A stretch of DNA of 64,000 nucleotides from contig CP054595.1 of the NCBI GenBank assembly GCA_013347225.1, positions 4,646,415 to 4,710,414 of the forward strand. Direction: 5' to 3'. Positions 34,748 through 46,298 of this stretch are shown here, in pieces; position 1 is the stretch's first letter, and every line of letters begins with the position of its first letter. Source of the stretch: Candidatus Accumulibacter similis (lineage in GTDB: Bacteria > Pseudomonadota > Gammaproteobacteria > Burkholderiales > Rhodocyclaceae). Made by a program: the position numbers and the translations under genes. The notes below the pieces were generated by a model. It ran no database searches. It saw only the letters and a program-made list of their open reading frames with translations, and was not told where the DNA came from.

Positions 34748-37135
34748 TCAGTTGCGCAGTGGCTTGCCGGTCTCCAGCATGTGCTGGATACGCTGCTGGG
34801 TTTTCGGGTTCTTCAGCAACTCGACGAAGAGCTTGCGCTCGACCGTCAGCAGCCACCTTTCGTCGACGAGCGATCCGGTTTCGACCTCGCCGCCACACAG
34901 GGCGGTCGCAGCGGCCCGCGCCACGGCGTAGTCGTGCGCCGAGATCATGCCGCCCTCCTTCATGTTGGCCAGCATCATCTCGCAGTTGGCGATGCCGGTA
35001 CGCCCGGCAACCTTGACCCCACGTGGCGACAGCCGCGGGTAATAGCCGGCCTCGGCGAGGCCGCGCGCCTCGCGCAACGCGACGTAGAGCAGTTCGTGCG
35101 CGTTGAAAACGACCTTGTCCGTCTCGACGGCAAAACCCAGTTCCTTCGCCTGCGCAGCACTCTTCGAGACCGTCGCCATGGCGATGGTCATGAACACCGG
35201 CTGGATGAATTCGAAGGGATCGTTGCCTGCGGTCCTGGCCGCTGCCTGCGCAGCACGGATGGCGAACTCCTTGCAGCCGCCGCCCGCTGGAATCAGGCCG
35301 ACGCCGGCCTCGACCAGGCCGATGTAGCTCTCGAGCGCGATCACCCTCTTCGCGGCGTGCATCAGGAACTCGCAACCACCGCCGAGCGCCATCCCCTGTA
35401 CCGCGGCAACGACGGGCACCGCGGCATACTTGAGAGCCATCGAGGCATTCTGGAACTCGGCCACGTACTTCTCGAGCAGTTCGAAGTCGCCGGCGCCGAT
35501 CGCCTCGGCAACCTCCTTCAGATTCGCACCGAAGGCGAACGGCGCCTCGTGCCACAGGACCAAGCCCCGGTAGTTGGCCTCGGCGCGGGCAACCGCTGCC
35601 TGCATGCCGACGATGACGTCGCGACCGAGCGTGTGGTTGCGCGACTTGACGCTGACGATGGCAATCCCGGGGTCGACCTGCGGCAGCGTCCACAGACGCA
35701 CCCCGTCGTTCTCCCAGACCGTTTCCCCGGCGTCGGCTTTCTCGCCCAGAAGGCGCTCGGGAAAAAGCTGTCGCTGATAGACCGGCAGCGTCGAACGCGG
35801 ACGATAGGTGTCGGCACTGGCCGAGTAGGACCCCTGCGCGCCGTGCACGCCCTCGTCGGCGACGCGGCCGAAGACCCAGGCCGGCAGTGGTGCCTGGCTC
35901 ATCGCCCGGCCGCCTGCGATGTCCGCCTGCACTGCCTCGGCGATCGCCCGCCAACCGGCTGCCTGCCAGGTCTCGAACGGACCCTGTGCCCAGCCGAAGC
36001 CCCAGCGCATCGCAAAGTCGAGATCGCGCGCGTTGTCGGCGATGTCGGCGAGGTGGAAAGCCGTGTAATGGAAGATGTCGCGGAAGATCGCCCACAGGAA
36101 CTGCGCCTGCGGCTGCTCGCTGGCGCGCAACTGGGCGAAGCGGACTGCTGGATCACGCTGCTTCAGGATCGCCAGGACGCCGGCATCGACGTCGGCGGCG
36201 CTGTCCCGATAGTCCTGCAGGCCGAGATCGAGAACCTGGATCGCCCGACCTTCCTTGCGGAAGATGCCGGCACGCGTCTTCTGTCCCAGCGCGCCCTTGC
36301 CAATCAGCGCCGCCAGCCAGGCCGGCACGCGGTAGTGGCCGTGCCAGGGATCTGCCGGCAGGGTGTCCTGCATCGTTTTGATGACGTGCGCCAGCGTATC
36401 GAGGCCGACAACATCGGCGGTGCGATAGGTGGCGCTCTTCGGGCGGCCGATGATCGGACCGGTGAGCGAGTCGACGACATCGAACCCGAGCCCCAGCCGC
36501 TGCGTGTGGTGCATCACGGCAAGGATCGAGAAGACGCCGACACGATTGGCGACGAAGTTCGGGGTGTCCAGTGCGCGCACGATTCCCTTGCCGAGACGCG
36601 ACACCAGCCATGACTCCAGATTGTCGAGCAGTTCGGGGGCGGTACCCTGGGTGGCTATCAGTTCGACCAGATGCATGTAGCGCGGCGGATTGAAGAAGTG
36701 GATGCCACAGAAGCGCGGCCGCAGCGCCTCCGGCAGACCCTCGGCGAGACGATTGATCGACAGGCCGGAAGTGTTGGAAGCGATGATCGCCGTCGGCGCG
36801 ATGAACGGTGCGATCTGGCGATAAAGATCATTCTTCCACTCCATCCGTTCGGCGATCGCTTCGATGATCAGGTCGCAGTCGCGGAGCTGCTCCAGGTCCT
36901 GCCCGTAGTTGGCGACGTCGATGTAGGCAACACGGTCCTTGCTCGCCAGCGGCGACGGCTCGAGTTTCCCGAGCCCGTCGATCGCCTTGCGGACAATCCC
37001 GCTGGCATCACCCGTGGCAGCCGGCAGATCGAAAAGCACCACCGGCACTTCGGCATTCGCGAGGTGCGCGGCGATCTGCGCGCCCATGACGCCCGCTCCG
37101 AGTACGGCGGCCTTGCGTACTGTGAAGTTGCTCAA
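34748..37135 (-). CDS. 3-hydroxyacyl-CoA dehydrogenase/enoyl-CoA hydratase (FadN-type order)
   Basis: 795 residues. The NAD-binding motif GAGVMG is at residues 13-18, so the dehydrogenase part comes first (about 1-400) and the hydratase/isomerase part last (about 480-700, with GMALGGGCEF). This is the order of Bacillus FadN and its proteobacterial relatives, the reverse of FadB/FadJ. It forms the multifunctional partner of FadA downstream. A promoter and a PsrA-like operator lie 80-120 bases before ATG 37135. Confidence 0.92.
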   Translation of the reverse strand: MSNFTVRKAAVLGAGVMGAQIAAHLANAEVPVVLFDLPAATGDASGIVRKAIDGLGKLEPSPLASKDRVAYIDVANYGQDLEQLRDCDLIIEAIAERMEWKNDLYRQIAPFIAPTAIIASNTSGLSINRLAEGLPEALRPRFCGIHFFNPPRYMHLVELIATQGTAPELLDNLESWLVSRLGKGIVRALDTPNFVANRVGVFSILAVMHHTQRLGLGFDVVDSLTGPIIGRPKSATYRTADVVGLDTLAHVIKTMQDTLPADPWHGHYRVPAWLAALIGKGALGQKTRAGIFRKEGRAIQVLDLGLQDYRDSAADVDAGVLAILKQRDPAVRFAQLRASEQPQAQFLWAIFRDIFHYTAFHLADIADNARDLDFAMRWGFGWAQGPFETWQAAGWRAIAEAVQADIAGGRAMSQAPLPAWVFGRVADEGVHGAQGSYSASADTYRPRSTLPVYQRQLFPERLLGEKADAGETVWENDGVRLWTLPQVDPGIAIVSVKSRNHTLGRDVIVGMQAAVARAEANYRGLVLWHEAPFAFGANLKEVAEAIGAGDFELLEKYVAEFQNASMALKYAAVPVVAAVQGMALGGGCEFLMHAAKRVIALESYIGLVEAGVGLIPAGGGCKEFAIRAAQAAARTAGNDPFEFIQPVFMTIAMATVSKSAAQAKELGFAVETDKVVFNAHELLYVALREARGLAEAGYYPRLSPRGVKVAGRTGIANCEMMLANMKEGGMISAHDYAVARAAATALCGGEVETGSLVDERWLLTVERKLFVELLKNPKTQQRIQHMLETGKPLRN

Positions 37136-37213
37136 GCTGTTCTCCTGTTATGGGTCGAATGGGTCGACTGTGTCCGCCGGGAACGCCCCGCACCGGCCCT
37201 GCACCAGGCCGAT

Positions 37214-37229
37214 CAAACGAACGTTTGAA
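37214..37229. promoter_or_regulatory. PsrA-like operator of the fad operon at 37135
   Basis: CAAACGAACGTTTG (37214-37227) fits the PsrA-type pattern of a CAAAC/GTTTG dyad with 4 bases between. The 15-mer AAACGAACGTTTGAA recurs, inverted, before the regulator gene at 44314-44328. It starts right behind the -10 box, so binding should block transcription. Confidence 0.75.
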
Positions 37230-37256
37230 TTATACGCTGACAACTGCCAACGTCAA
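37229..37256 (-). promoter_or_regulatory. Sigma-70 promoter of the fad operon
   Basis: Minus strand: TTGACG (37251-37256), 16-base spacer, TATAAT (37229-37234). It is one of the best promoter matches in the window and touches the PsrA-like operator. Confidence 0.75.
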
Positions 37257-37367
37257 CTCCGCGTGCTGCACAAGTCTCCGGGTATTGCGCGAATGAACCG
37301 CTGGACGGTACCGTCAAGAGCCTGGGCGATGAATTGCTCAAAGCCGGTCAAGCGGCGCTGCGTGCGC

Positions 37368-37766
37368 TCAGACAGGACCTGGCAGCCCCCGCTTGCAGCC
37401 GTTCTGATCGATGGCCACGTAAGTCAGTACCGCTTCGGTCACCTTCACCGTGATCGGCTGCGCCGGGTGGCGCTCGGCGTAGACCTCGACCCGGACGGTG
37501 ATCGAGGTGCGACCGGTACTGACCACTTCGGCAAAGAAGCTGACGACGTCACCGACCGACACCGGCTGCTTGAAAAGGAACGAATTCACCGCCACGGTGG
37601 TCACCCGGCCGCGCGCACACCGCATCGCCGGTATGGCGCCGGCCACGTCGACCTGCGCCATGATCCAGCCGCCAAAGACGTCTCCCTGCGGGTTCACCTC
37701 GGACGGCATCGGCACCACACGCAGGATCGGCTGCCTGTCGGGCAGCACGGTCACCAGTTCAGGCAT
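37368..37766 (-). CDS. Acyl-CoA thioesterase, hot-dog fold (YciA-like)
   Basis: 132 residues. The hot-dog helix motif NPQGDVFGGWIMAQVDVAG (about residues 25-43) with the conserved Asp is typical of YciA/BFIT-type acyl-CoA hydrolases. It probably frees CoA when acyl-CoA builds up during beta-oxidation. It overlaps the 3' end of the fadJ gene by 8 bases and is the last gene of the fadE-fadI-fadJ set. Confidence 0.88.
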   Translation of the reverse strand: MPELVTVLPDRQPILRVVPMPSEVNPQGDVFGGWIMAQVDVAGAIPAMRCARGRVTTVAVNSFLFKQPVSVGDVVSFFAEVVSTGRTSITVRVEVYAERHPAQPITVKVTEAVLTYVAIDQNGCKRGLPGPV

Positions 37767-39722
37767 GCCGGCTCCGCAGGTAGTTCAGCGGGCCACCGGT
37801 GAACGGTGCGAAGCCGGTGCCAAAAATCACGCCGGCGTCAGCCAGGTCGGCGTCGGCGACGACGCCGTCGGCGACCAGTTCCCGGGTTCTCTCGAGCAGC
37901 GGACGAACGAGGCGCTCGGCAAGGCCTGCCGGCACCGGCCCGGCGGGAGGCTTCGTCGGCTTGCCAGCCGAATGGTCATAGAAGCCGCGGCCACTCTTGC
38001 GCCCCAGGTGGCCGGCGTTGAGGCGCTCGAGCAGGCAGCGCGGTGGTTCCGCCCCGCTGCCGGCCAGACTCCTGCCGGCGGCCATCGCGACATCGAGGCC
38101 AACCATGTCGACGAGCTCGATCGGTCCCATCGGCATGCCGAAAGCCAGCATCGCCTCGTCGACGGTCGCTGGCGTGATCCCTTCGTCGACCGCACGCATC
38201 GCCTCGAGCATGTACGGGCCGAGAACGGCGTTGACCAGAAAGCCTGGCGCGCTCTTCACCGGTAGCGGCAGCCGGTCGATCTGGCGGACGAAGGCGGTCG
38301 CGCGCTGGACGGTGTCGGCGTCCGTCCCGCCGGCGGCGACGACCTCGACCAGCGGCATCTTCGCCACCGGATTGAAGAAGTGGATGCCGACCAGCCGTTC
38401 GGGCCTCGCCAGCACGCCGGCGAGGTCCTCGATGCGCAGGCTGGAGGTATTGCTGGCGAGAACCGCCTCCGGCCGCATGCGCGCTTCCAGACCAGCGAGC
38501 AGGACTCTCTTGGCTTCCAGGTCCTCGAAGATCGCCTCGATCACGACGTCGGCCTGGCTGGCGCCGTGTCCTTCGGGATCTGGGATCAGGCGATCCATCA
38601 CCTGGCGCAGCTCGCGCGCATCGCGGATGCGCTGCCCCCAGGCGGCGTAGGCCCGCTGCAGGGCCGGCGCGATCCGCTCGATGCTCTGGTCCTCGAGGGT
38701 GACGGTCAGCCCGCGCAAGGCGCACCAGGCGGCGATGTCGCCGCCCATGACGCCGGCACCGACGACATGCACGCGCCGGGCCGTGAAGCTGCTGGTCTTG
38801 CCGAAACTCTTCAGTCGCTCCTGGAGGAAGAAGACGCGCACCAGGTTGCGCGCCGTCGGCGAGCGGACGATGCTGTCAATCAGTTGCGGCGCCGCCAGCG
38901 CGTTGCCCTGATGCCGCGCCCAGATATCGATGATCGCATAGGGCGCCGGATAGTGCTCGCGACGCGCCCGCCGTGCGACCTGCTTTCTCGCGCCGCTGGC
39001 AACGACCCTCCTGAACGGTCCATTGAGCAGGCGCTGCAGGAAGGGGGGACGCCGCCGTGGCTGGCCGCTCAGGACGAGCAGCGCCGCTGCCGCGTCCATC
39101 ACGCGCGGTGGCACGCAGTCGTCGGCGAGTCCGAGCCGCTTCGCCTTCTTCGCGTCGATCGTCTTGCCGGTCAGCATCATGTCGAGCGCCGCTTGCGGGC
39201 CGATTCGTTCGGGCAGACGTAGCATGCCGCCCCAGCCCGGAACGATGCCCAGCATCACTTCCGGCAGACCCATGCGCGTCGGCGACTCGTCGACGGCGAG
39301 CAGGTAGCGGCAGGCGAGCGCGAGTTCCAGGCCACCACCGAGGCAGTGTCCGCGCACCAGCGCCAGCGTCGGGTAGCGCACCGCCTCCAGGCGATTGAAC
39401 AGGTGCCAGCCGCGCGCCACCAGCTCGATGCCCTTGGCCGGCGTCTCGAGCTGCGTGAACTCCTGGATATCGGCGCCGGCGATGAAGCCCGCAGCCTTGC
39501 CGGAGCGGAAGACGAGGCCCTGCGGCGGTTGCCGGTCGAGCTCGTCGAGCAGCTGCGCCAGCTCTGCCATGACGGCGCTCGACAGAGAGTTGGTGGTTTC
39601 GCCTGCCTTGTCGAGAGTCGCCCAGGCGAGACCCTGCGCGTCGACTTCGAGCCGCCAGTGACGCCAGCCATGTGTGTCGAGACTCATCACCGTTCCTTGA
39701 TACTCGTTTTCCGTCAGCAGCT

Positions 39723-39726
<4 letters not shown>
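37759..39726 (-). CDS. fadJ: Enoyl-CoA hydratase/3-hydroxyacyl-CoA dehydrogenase FadJ-type
   Basis: 655 residues. The hydratase part is N-terminal, with both catalytic glutamates: Glu134 (LGGGLELALAC) and Glu156 (GLPEVMLGIVPGWGG). The dehydrogenase part starts with GAGVMG at 323-328. The family is usually about 700 residues. ATG 39726 overlaps the thiolase stop by 4 bases. It pairs with FadI, giving this cell a second complete beta-oxidation set. Confidence 0.92.
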
Positions 39727-41024
<1,298 letters not shown>

Positions 41025-41111
41025 TTCCTTCTCCTTCTCCGAGTTCCTCTGGCAGCAGTGCGTTGCCGGAAGTCCGCCTCCCGACAGCGCGCTGCGGCGT
41101 CAGCCATCGCT

Positions 41112-43463
41112 TCAGGCGGCGGCCTTGTGCAGCAGCGGCTTCTGCTGCGCGCGACCGAGATCGTGTGGAAAATCGTCAACGTGAATGACGATGTCGCGCA
41201 ACTCGTTGCGCCGCTTCAGGACCGCGTACTCGGCGGGCGTGACGATGCCGGCAGCGAACGCGGCATGGGCCAGATCACGCACATTGGCGTCGGGATTGTC
41301 GACCAGCAGACCCTTCCTCTCGGCGTTGCGGATCTTCGCTTCGATCGGCTCGGCCTCGATCGTCGCCAACAGCGCGAGTTCGAGGGCACCGACGGCCTCC
41401 GACTCTCCCTTCGGCAGATAGGCTTCGGCGGTCAGGCGGTCGCGGGCGGCCGAAGGCTCGATCAGGAGCTTGGCCACGCGGTGGCCGATGCGGTCCGATG
41501 GCACATCGTAGGGATGGCCCAGCGGGAACACCATGCGGTAGAGCAGGCGGCCGATCCAGCGTACCGGGAAGTTGGCGATGGCACCGTCGAAAGCCATCTG
41601 CGCCTTGTACATGGCGTCCCACATCGCCCAGTGCATCAGCGGCGCGTCGGCCTGCTGGCGGCCTTCGGACTCATAGCGCTTGAGCGTCGCCGAGCACAGG
41701 TAGAGCATGGAAAGGATGTCGCCGAGGCGCGCCGACAGCTTCTCGCGACGCTTGAGTTCGCCACCGAGCACCAGCATCGAGATGTCGGCGAGGAAGGCAA
41801 AGGCCGACGAGAAACGGGTCAACTGCTGGTAGTAGCGCCGCGTTTCCGGAGCCACGTTGGCGGGAACGGAGACAAAGTGCGAACCCGTGAGCCCCTTGCG
41901 CAAGGCGCTGAAGGCGTGCCGGGCAGTGAACACGGCGTGGCCGAAAAGGGCGCGGTCGAAGTCATGCAGACCCTCTTGCGCATCAGGGTTGAACGCCGCC
42001 TTCATTTCCTTCAGCACGTACGGATGGCAGCGGATGGCTCCCTGGCCGAAGAGGATCATGCTGCGCGTCAGGATGTTGGCGCCCTCGACGGTGATGCCGA
42101 TGGGGATCTGCTGGTAAGCCCGGCCGATGAAGTTCGAAGGGCCGAGGCAGATACCCTTGCCACCGACGATGTCCATACCGTCATTGACAACCTGGCGGGC
42201 GCGTTCGGTGACGTGGTACTTGGCGATCGCCGAGACGACGGAAGGCTTCTCGCCGAGGTCGATGGCGCCGGCGGTCATCTTGCGCACTGCATCCATCATG
42301 TAGGTATAGGCGCCAATCCGGGTCAGCGGTTCCTCGACACCCTCGAAGCGACCAATCGCCATCTTGAACTGGCTGCGCACGCGCGCGTAGGCACCGACAG
42401 TGCGTGCAGTCAGTTGCGCCATGCCGGTATTGGACGATGGCAGCGAGATCGAACGGCCAGCAGCCAGGCACTCCATGAGCATCCGCCAGCCCTGGCCGAC
42501 CATCGCCGGCCCGCCGATCACATAGTCGAGCGGCATGAAGACGTCCTTGCCACGGGTCGGACCGTTCATGAACATGGCGTTGAGCGGAAAATGCCGGCGC
42601 CCGATCTCCGCGCCAGGGGTGTCGCGTGGAACCAGCGCACAGGTGATGCCAACGTGCTTCTTGCCGCCGAGGAGGCCGTCCGGATCGTAGAGGTGGAAGG
42701 CCAGACCGAGGATGGTGCATACCGGCCCGAGCGTGATGTAGCGCTTGTCCCAAGTCACCCGCATGCCGAGGACCTCCTTGCCCTGCCACGTCCCCTTGCA
42801 GACGATGCCGACATCCGGAATCGAACCGGCATCGGAGCCCGCCCACGGGCTGGTCAGCGCGAAAGCGGGAATCTCCAGTCCCTTCGCCAGGCGCGGCAGG
42901 TAATGGCTCTTTTGTGCCTCGGTCCCATAATGCAGCAGCAGCTCGGCTGGCCCCAGCGAATTGGGAACCATCACCGACACCGACAGCGCCGAACAGCGGG
43001 TCGACAGCTTGGTGACGATCTGCGAGTGCGCGTAGGCCGAGAACTCCAGTCCACCGTAGCGCTTCGGAATGATCATGCCCAGGAAGCCCTTGTCCTTGAT
43101 GTACTGCCAGGCATCCGCCGGCAGGTCATGGAGTTCGCTGGTCACCTGCCAGTCGTCGACCAGCGCACAGGCCTGCTCGACCTCGTTGTCCATGAACGAC
43201 TGCTCCTCCGCCGTCAGCTGCGGCACCGGATAGGCGAGCAGCTTCTTCCAGTCCGGATCGCCACGGAACAGTTCGCCGTCCCACCAGACGGTGCCGGCCT
43301 CGAGCGCAACCCGCTCGGTTTCCGACATCTGCGGCAGAATCCGCTTGTAGGTTCTGAAGATCGGCCGGCTGACGAGCGCCCGTCGCAGGGAACGCACACC
43401 GAACAGCACGGCCAGGCTCGCCAGCGTGATACCGATTACACTCCAGATGATCGTCGCGATCAT
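41112..43463 (-). CDS. fadE: Acyl-CoA dehydrogenase FadE
   Basis: 783 residues, close to the size of E. coli FadE and much larger than ordinary acyl-CoA dehydrogenases. An N-terminal membrane helix (MIATIIWSVIGITLASLAVL) is followed by the FAD-binding dehydrogenase domains (ALTSPWAGSDAGSIPD near residue 215). It does the first oxidation of beta-oxidation at the inner membrane. ATG 43463 follows AGGAGA, and the regulator gene ends 30 bases before. The substrate range is not visible. Confidence 0.93.
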   Translation of the reverse strand: MIATIIWSVIGITLASLAVLFGVRSLRRALVSRPIFRTYKRILPQMSETERVALEAGTVWWDGELFRGDPDWKKLLAYPVPQLTAEEQSFMDNEVEQACALVDDWQVTSELHDLPADAWQYIKDKGFLGMIIPKRYGGLEFSAYAHSQIVTKLSTRCSALSVSVMVPNSLGPAELLLHYGTEAQKSHYLPRLAKGLEIPAFALTSPWAGSDAGSIPDVGIVCKGTWQGKEVLGMRVTWDKRYITLGPVCTILGLAFHLYDPDGLLGGKKHVGITCALVPRDTPGAEIGRRHFPLNAMFMNGPTRGKDVFMPLDYVIGGPAMVGQGWRMLMECLAAGRSISLPSSNTGMAQLTARTVGAYARVRSQFKMAIGRFEGVEEPLTRIGAYTYMMDAVRKMTAGAIDLGEKPSVVSAIAKYHVTERARQVVNDGMDIVGGKGICLGPSNFIGRAYQQIPIGITVEGANILTRSMILFGQGAIRCHPYVLKEMKAAFNPDAQEGLHDFDRALFGHAVFTARHAFSALRKGLTGSHFVSVPANVAPETRRYYQQLTRFSSAFAFLADISMLVLGGELKRREKLSARLGDILSMLYLCSATLKRYESEGRQQADAPLMHWAMWDAMYKAQMAFDGAIANFPVRWIGRLLYRMVFPLGHPYDVPSDRIGHRVAKLLIEPSAARDRLTAEAYLPKGESEAVGALELALLATIEAEPIEAKIRNAERKGLLVDNPDANVRDLAHAAFAAGIVTPAEYAVLKRRNELRDIVIHVDDFPHDLGRAQQKPLLHKAAA

Positions 43464-43493
43464 GGCTGCTTCTCCTGTCATTGGTCTTGGGTT

Positions 43494-44249
43494 CTAGATC
43501 TGGGTTCTGCTTTCTCTGGCCGCCTTGGTCGGCAGCTCTTTTTGGCTTCCTGCTGGCTCGTCGAACTGCGGCAGCGGCGCCCGCAGGCCGCCGAGCAGGA
43601 AGGGCATCAGTCGCTGCGCCAGCCGCCTGGCCAGGACCGTATCGTCGTCCGGAACGGGTCGCTCGCCCGCCAGATCATCGAGTTCCACACCGGTGACCAC
43701 CCGCAGGACGTCGGTGCCGGCGATCGCATAGGACATGGCGCCGAGCATGAAATGCAGGCGCCAGACGATTTCGGCCTGCGGTACGTCGGGCAACGCCCGG
43801 TACAGCGCCTGCTTGTAGCGGTCGATCACTTCGGCATACTCGCCGGCAAAGAAGGTGCGGATGAACTCGGCGGGCTCGGTCAGCGTGCGACCGAGAAGCC
43901 GCAGGAAGGTCATCCCGCCCAGTGCCCTGTCCTCACCCATGCGCAGCAGGGTGCCGAAGAATGCCTCGAGGATTTGCGAAGGCTTCAGCGGCCCACCGCC
44001 CGCCTGCGCCTCGAGTCGATCAAGAGCCTGCAGGCGATTCCGATTGAGCCATCCCAGACGACGCCTGAAGACCTCGCGCAGCAGCGCCTCCTTCGAGCCG
44101 AAGTGGTAATTGACCGCTGCCAGATTGACTTCGGCCGCCCCGGTGATCATGCGCATCGAGGTCGCCTCGTAGCCGTTCTCCATGAACAGGCGCTCTGCGA
44201 CATCGAGGATCCGGTCGCGGGTATCACTGTTGGTCTTCTGTTCGGACAT
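43494..44249 (-). CDS. TetR-family repressor, PsrA-like
   Basis: 251 residues. The N-terminal helix-turn-helix (GAAEVNLAAVNYHFGSKEAL) and the C-terminal body (LHFMLGAMSYAIAGTDVLRV) match PsrA, the fatty-acid-responsive repressor of fad genes in pseudomonads. It heads the regulator-fadE-fadI-fadJ-thioesterase unit and has a PsrA-type site in its own promoter, which suggests autoregulation released by long-chain fatty acids. The start MSEQKTNS at 44249 is preferred. Confidence 0.88.
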   Translation of the reverse strand: MSEQKTNSDTRDRILDVAERLFMENGYEATSMRMITGAAEVNLAAVNYHFGSKEALLREVFRRRLGWLNRNRLQALDRLEAQAGGGPLKPSQILEAFFGTLLRMGEDRALGGMTFLRLLGRTLTEPAEFIRTFFAGEYAEVIDRYKQALYRALPDVPQAEIVWRLHFMLGAMSYAIAGTDVLRVVTGVELDDLAGERPVPDDDTVLARRLAQRLMPFLLGGLRAPLPQFDEPAGSQKELPTKAARESRTQI

Positions 44250-44313
44250 CGGATGGCTGGTCCCCGAAAGGCGCTGGGCTGCGGTTGCCGGCGCCCAGGG
44301 GCAGCGGCATTCG

Positions 44314-44328
44314 TTCAAACGTTCGTTT
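44314..44328. promoter_or_regulatory. PsrA-like operator before the regulator gene
   Basis: TTCAAACGTTCGTTT, the reverse complement of the 15-mer at 37215-37229. It lies just downstream of the -10 box of the regulator promoter. Confidence 0.75.
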
Positions 44329-44330
44329 TA

Positions 44331-44359
44331 ATGTTAGGGCCGAAGAGCCCGGAATGCAA
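44331..44359 (-). promoter_or_regulatory. Sigma-70 promoter of the PsrA-like/fadE unit
   Basis: Minus strand: TTGCAT (44354-44359), 17-base spacer, TAACAT (44331-44336), with the operator right behind. Confidence 0.6.
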
Positions 44360-44427
44360 GCCCTTTTTTCGCCCGAGCGGCTGCGGCTTGAGATGATGAA
44401 ACACAACAGGGCATACTGCGGGGGTCA

Positions 44428-46284
44428 TTGACCAGATCGAGCCCGCTGCCGATGCGCCGCACCGCTTCACCCTACCCGGTTGCCGACAGGCCGACGGCTG
44501 CCGATACGCACCTCGCAGCGACCCTCAGCAGGCTGCTTCCCTATCTCTGGCAGCACAAATGGCGGGTCGTGCTGGCCCTGTCCTGCCTGGTGGGCGCCAA
44601 GATCGCCAACGTTGGCGTGCCGCTGATCTTCAAGGAGATGATCGACGATCTCAGCAGTACGCAGCAGATGGTCGTTCTGCCCGCCGTGCTCCTCCTGCTC
44701 TACGGTGCCTTGCGCTTCTCTGCGTCGTTGTTCGCAGAGTTGCGTGAGATTCTCTTTGCCCGCGTCACCCAGCACGCCGTGCGTCGCATCGCGCTCGAGG
44801 TCTTCCGTCACCTGCACGAACTGTCGCTGCGCTTTCATCTGGAACGGCAGACTGGAGGCGTCTCGCGCGACATCGAACGCGGCAGCCGGGCGATCTCCAG
44901 TCTGATCAGCTACACGCTGTACTCGATTCTGCCCACGCTGATCGAGATCAGCATCGTTCTCACGATCCTGCTGCTGCGCTACGACGTCGCGCTCGCACTG
45001 ATCACGATCGGGTCGCTGGCCGCCTACGTCATCTTCACGGTGATGATAAGCAACTGGCGGATCACGCTGCGCCGCAGGCTCAACGAGACCGACTCGGCAG
45101 CCAACACGCGGGCGATCGACAGCCTGCTGAACTACGAGACCGTCAAGTACTTCAACAACGAGGACTACGAGGCCCGGCGCTACGACCAGCAGATGCAACT
45201 GTGGGAGGATGCGGCAACGCGCAGCCAGATCTCGCTCTCGTGGCTCAACCTGGGACAGCAGGGAATCATCGCTCTGGGCGTGACGGCGATGATGTGGCGA
45301 GCAGCCAGCGGCGTCGTCGACGGCAGCATGACGATCGGCGACCTGGTTCTGGTGAACGCCTTCCTCATCCAGCTCTACATGCCACTGAACTTCCTCGGCG
45401 TGGTCTACCGGGAGATCCGGCAGGCGCTCGCCGACATCGAGCGGCTCTTCGACCTGCTGGCGGTAAACCGCGAGATCGCCGACTCCCCGACTGCCGTCAG
45501 GCTCGACGACGGACCGGTGGCGATCCGCTTCGCAGCGGTCGATTTCTCCTACGAGGCCAACCGCCGGATTCTGCACCAAGTGAGCTTTTCGATTCCCGCC
45601 GGCAGGACGGTCGCCGTCGTCGGCGAATCCGGGTCGGGAAAGTCTACGCTCGCGCGCCTGCTCTACCGATTCTACGATGTCAGCGGCGGCGCCATCCTGG
45701 TCAACGGCACGGATCTGCGCCAACTCACCCAGGCCAGTCTGCGTGCGGCAATCGGGATCGTGCCGCAGGACACCGTGCTCTTCAACGACAGCATCTACTA
45801 CAACATTCACTACGGCAACCCGCAGGCCAGGCGCGAGCAGGTTCTCGCAGCCGCGGCGGCGGCACAGCTGGCGCCCTTCATCGAGCAGTTACCACTGGGC
45901 TACGAAACCCGCGTCGGCGAGCGGGGGCTGAAGCTCTCGGGTGGCGAGAAGCAGCGTGTCGCGATCGCCCGTGCCCTGCTCAAGAACCCGCCCGTGCTTA
46001 TCTTCGACGAGGCGACCTCAGCCCTCGACTCGAAGACCGAAAAGGCGATCCAGGCGAGCCTCGACAGCGCCGCTCGCGGCCGCACGACGCTGGTTATCGC
46101 GCACCGCCTGTCGACGATCATGAACGCCGACGAGATCCTGGTCATGGATTCCGGCCGCATCGTCGAGCGCGGAACGCACCAGCAGCTGCTTGACGCAGCG
46201 GGCACCTATGCGCAGATGTGGACCCTGCAGCAGCTCGAGGAAGCAGGCGGCGCCCCGCCTGAAAGGAACGCTGCAGCAGGCTGA
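44428..46284 (+). CDS. ABC exporter of the Atm1/HMT family
   Basis: 618 residues with six membrane segments and an ATPase domain in one chain. Walker A is GESGSGKST, the signature LKLSGGEKQRVAIARALL, the Walker B region ends FDEATSALD. The loop LLNYETVKYFNNEDYEARRY is the hallmark of Atm1/ABCB7-type exporters, which handle glutathione-linked sulfur or metals. The start is either TTG 44428 or ATG 44452; neither has a strong ribosome site. It is divergent from the PsrA-like gene. A group II intron ends 15 bases after its stop. Confidence 0.9.
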   Translation: MTRSSPLPMRRTASPYPVADRPTAADTHLAATLSRLLPYLWQHKWRVVLALSCLVGAKIANVGVPLIFKEMIDDLSSTQQMVVLPAVLLLLYGALRFSASLFAELREILFARVTQHAVRRIALEVFRHLHELSLRFHLERQTGGVSRDIERGSRAISSLISYTLYSILPTLIEISIVLTILLLRYDVALALITIGSLAAYVIFTVMISNWRITLRRRLNETDSAANTRAIDSLLNYETVKYFNNEDYEARRYDQQMQLWEDAATRSQISLSWLNLGQQGIIALGVTAMMWRAASGVVDGSMTIGDLVLVNAFLIQLYMPLNFLGVVYREIRQALADIERLFDLLAVNREIADSPTAVRLDDGPVAIRFAAVDFSYEANRRILHQVSFSIPAGRTVAVVGESGSGKSTLARLLYRFYDVSGGAILVNGTDLRQLTQASLRAAIGIVPQDTVLFNDSIYYNIHYGNPQARREQVLAAAAAAQLAPFIEQLPLGYETRVGERGLKLSGGEKQRVAIARALLKNPPVLIFDEATSALDSKTEKAIQASLDSAARGRTTLVIAHRLSTIMNADEILVMDSGRIVERGTHQQLLDAAGTYAQMWTLQQLEEAGGAPPERNAAAG

Positions 46285-46298
46285 TGGCGCCAATCGGC

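Noticed and set aside
34728..36095. Upstream extension of the fadA frame
   Set aside because: The extension overlaps the multifunctional enzyme gene out of frame and is Arg/Gly-rich; fadA has a good start and ribosome site at 34727.
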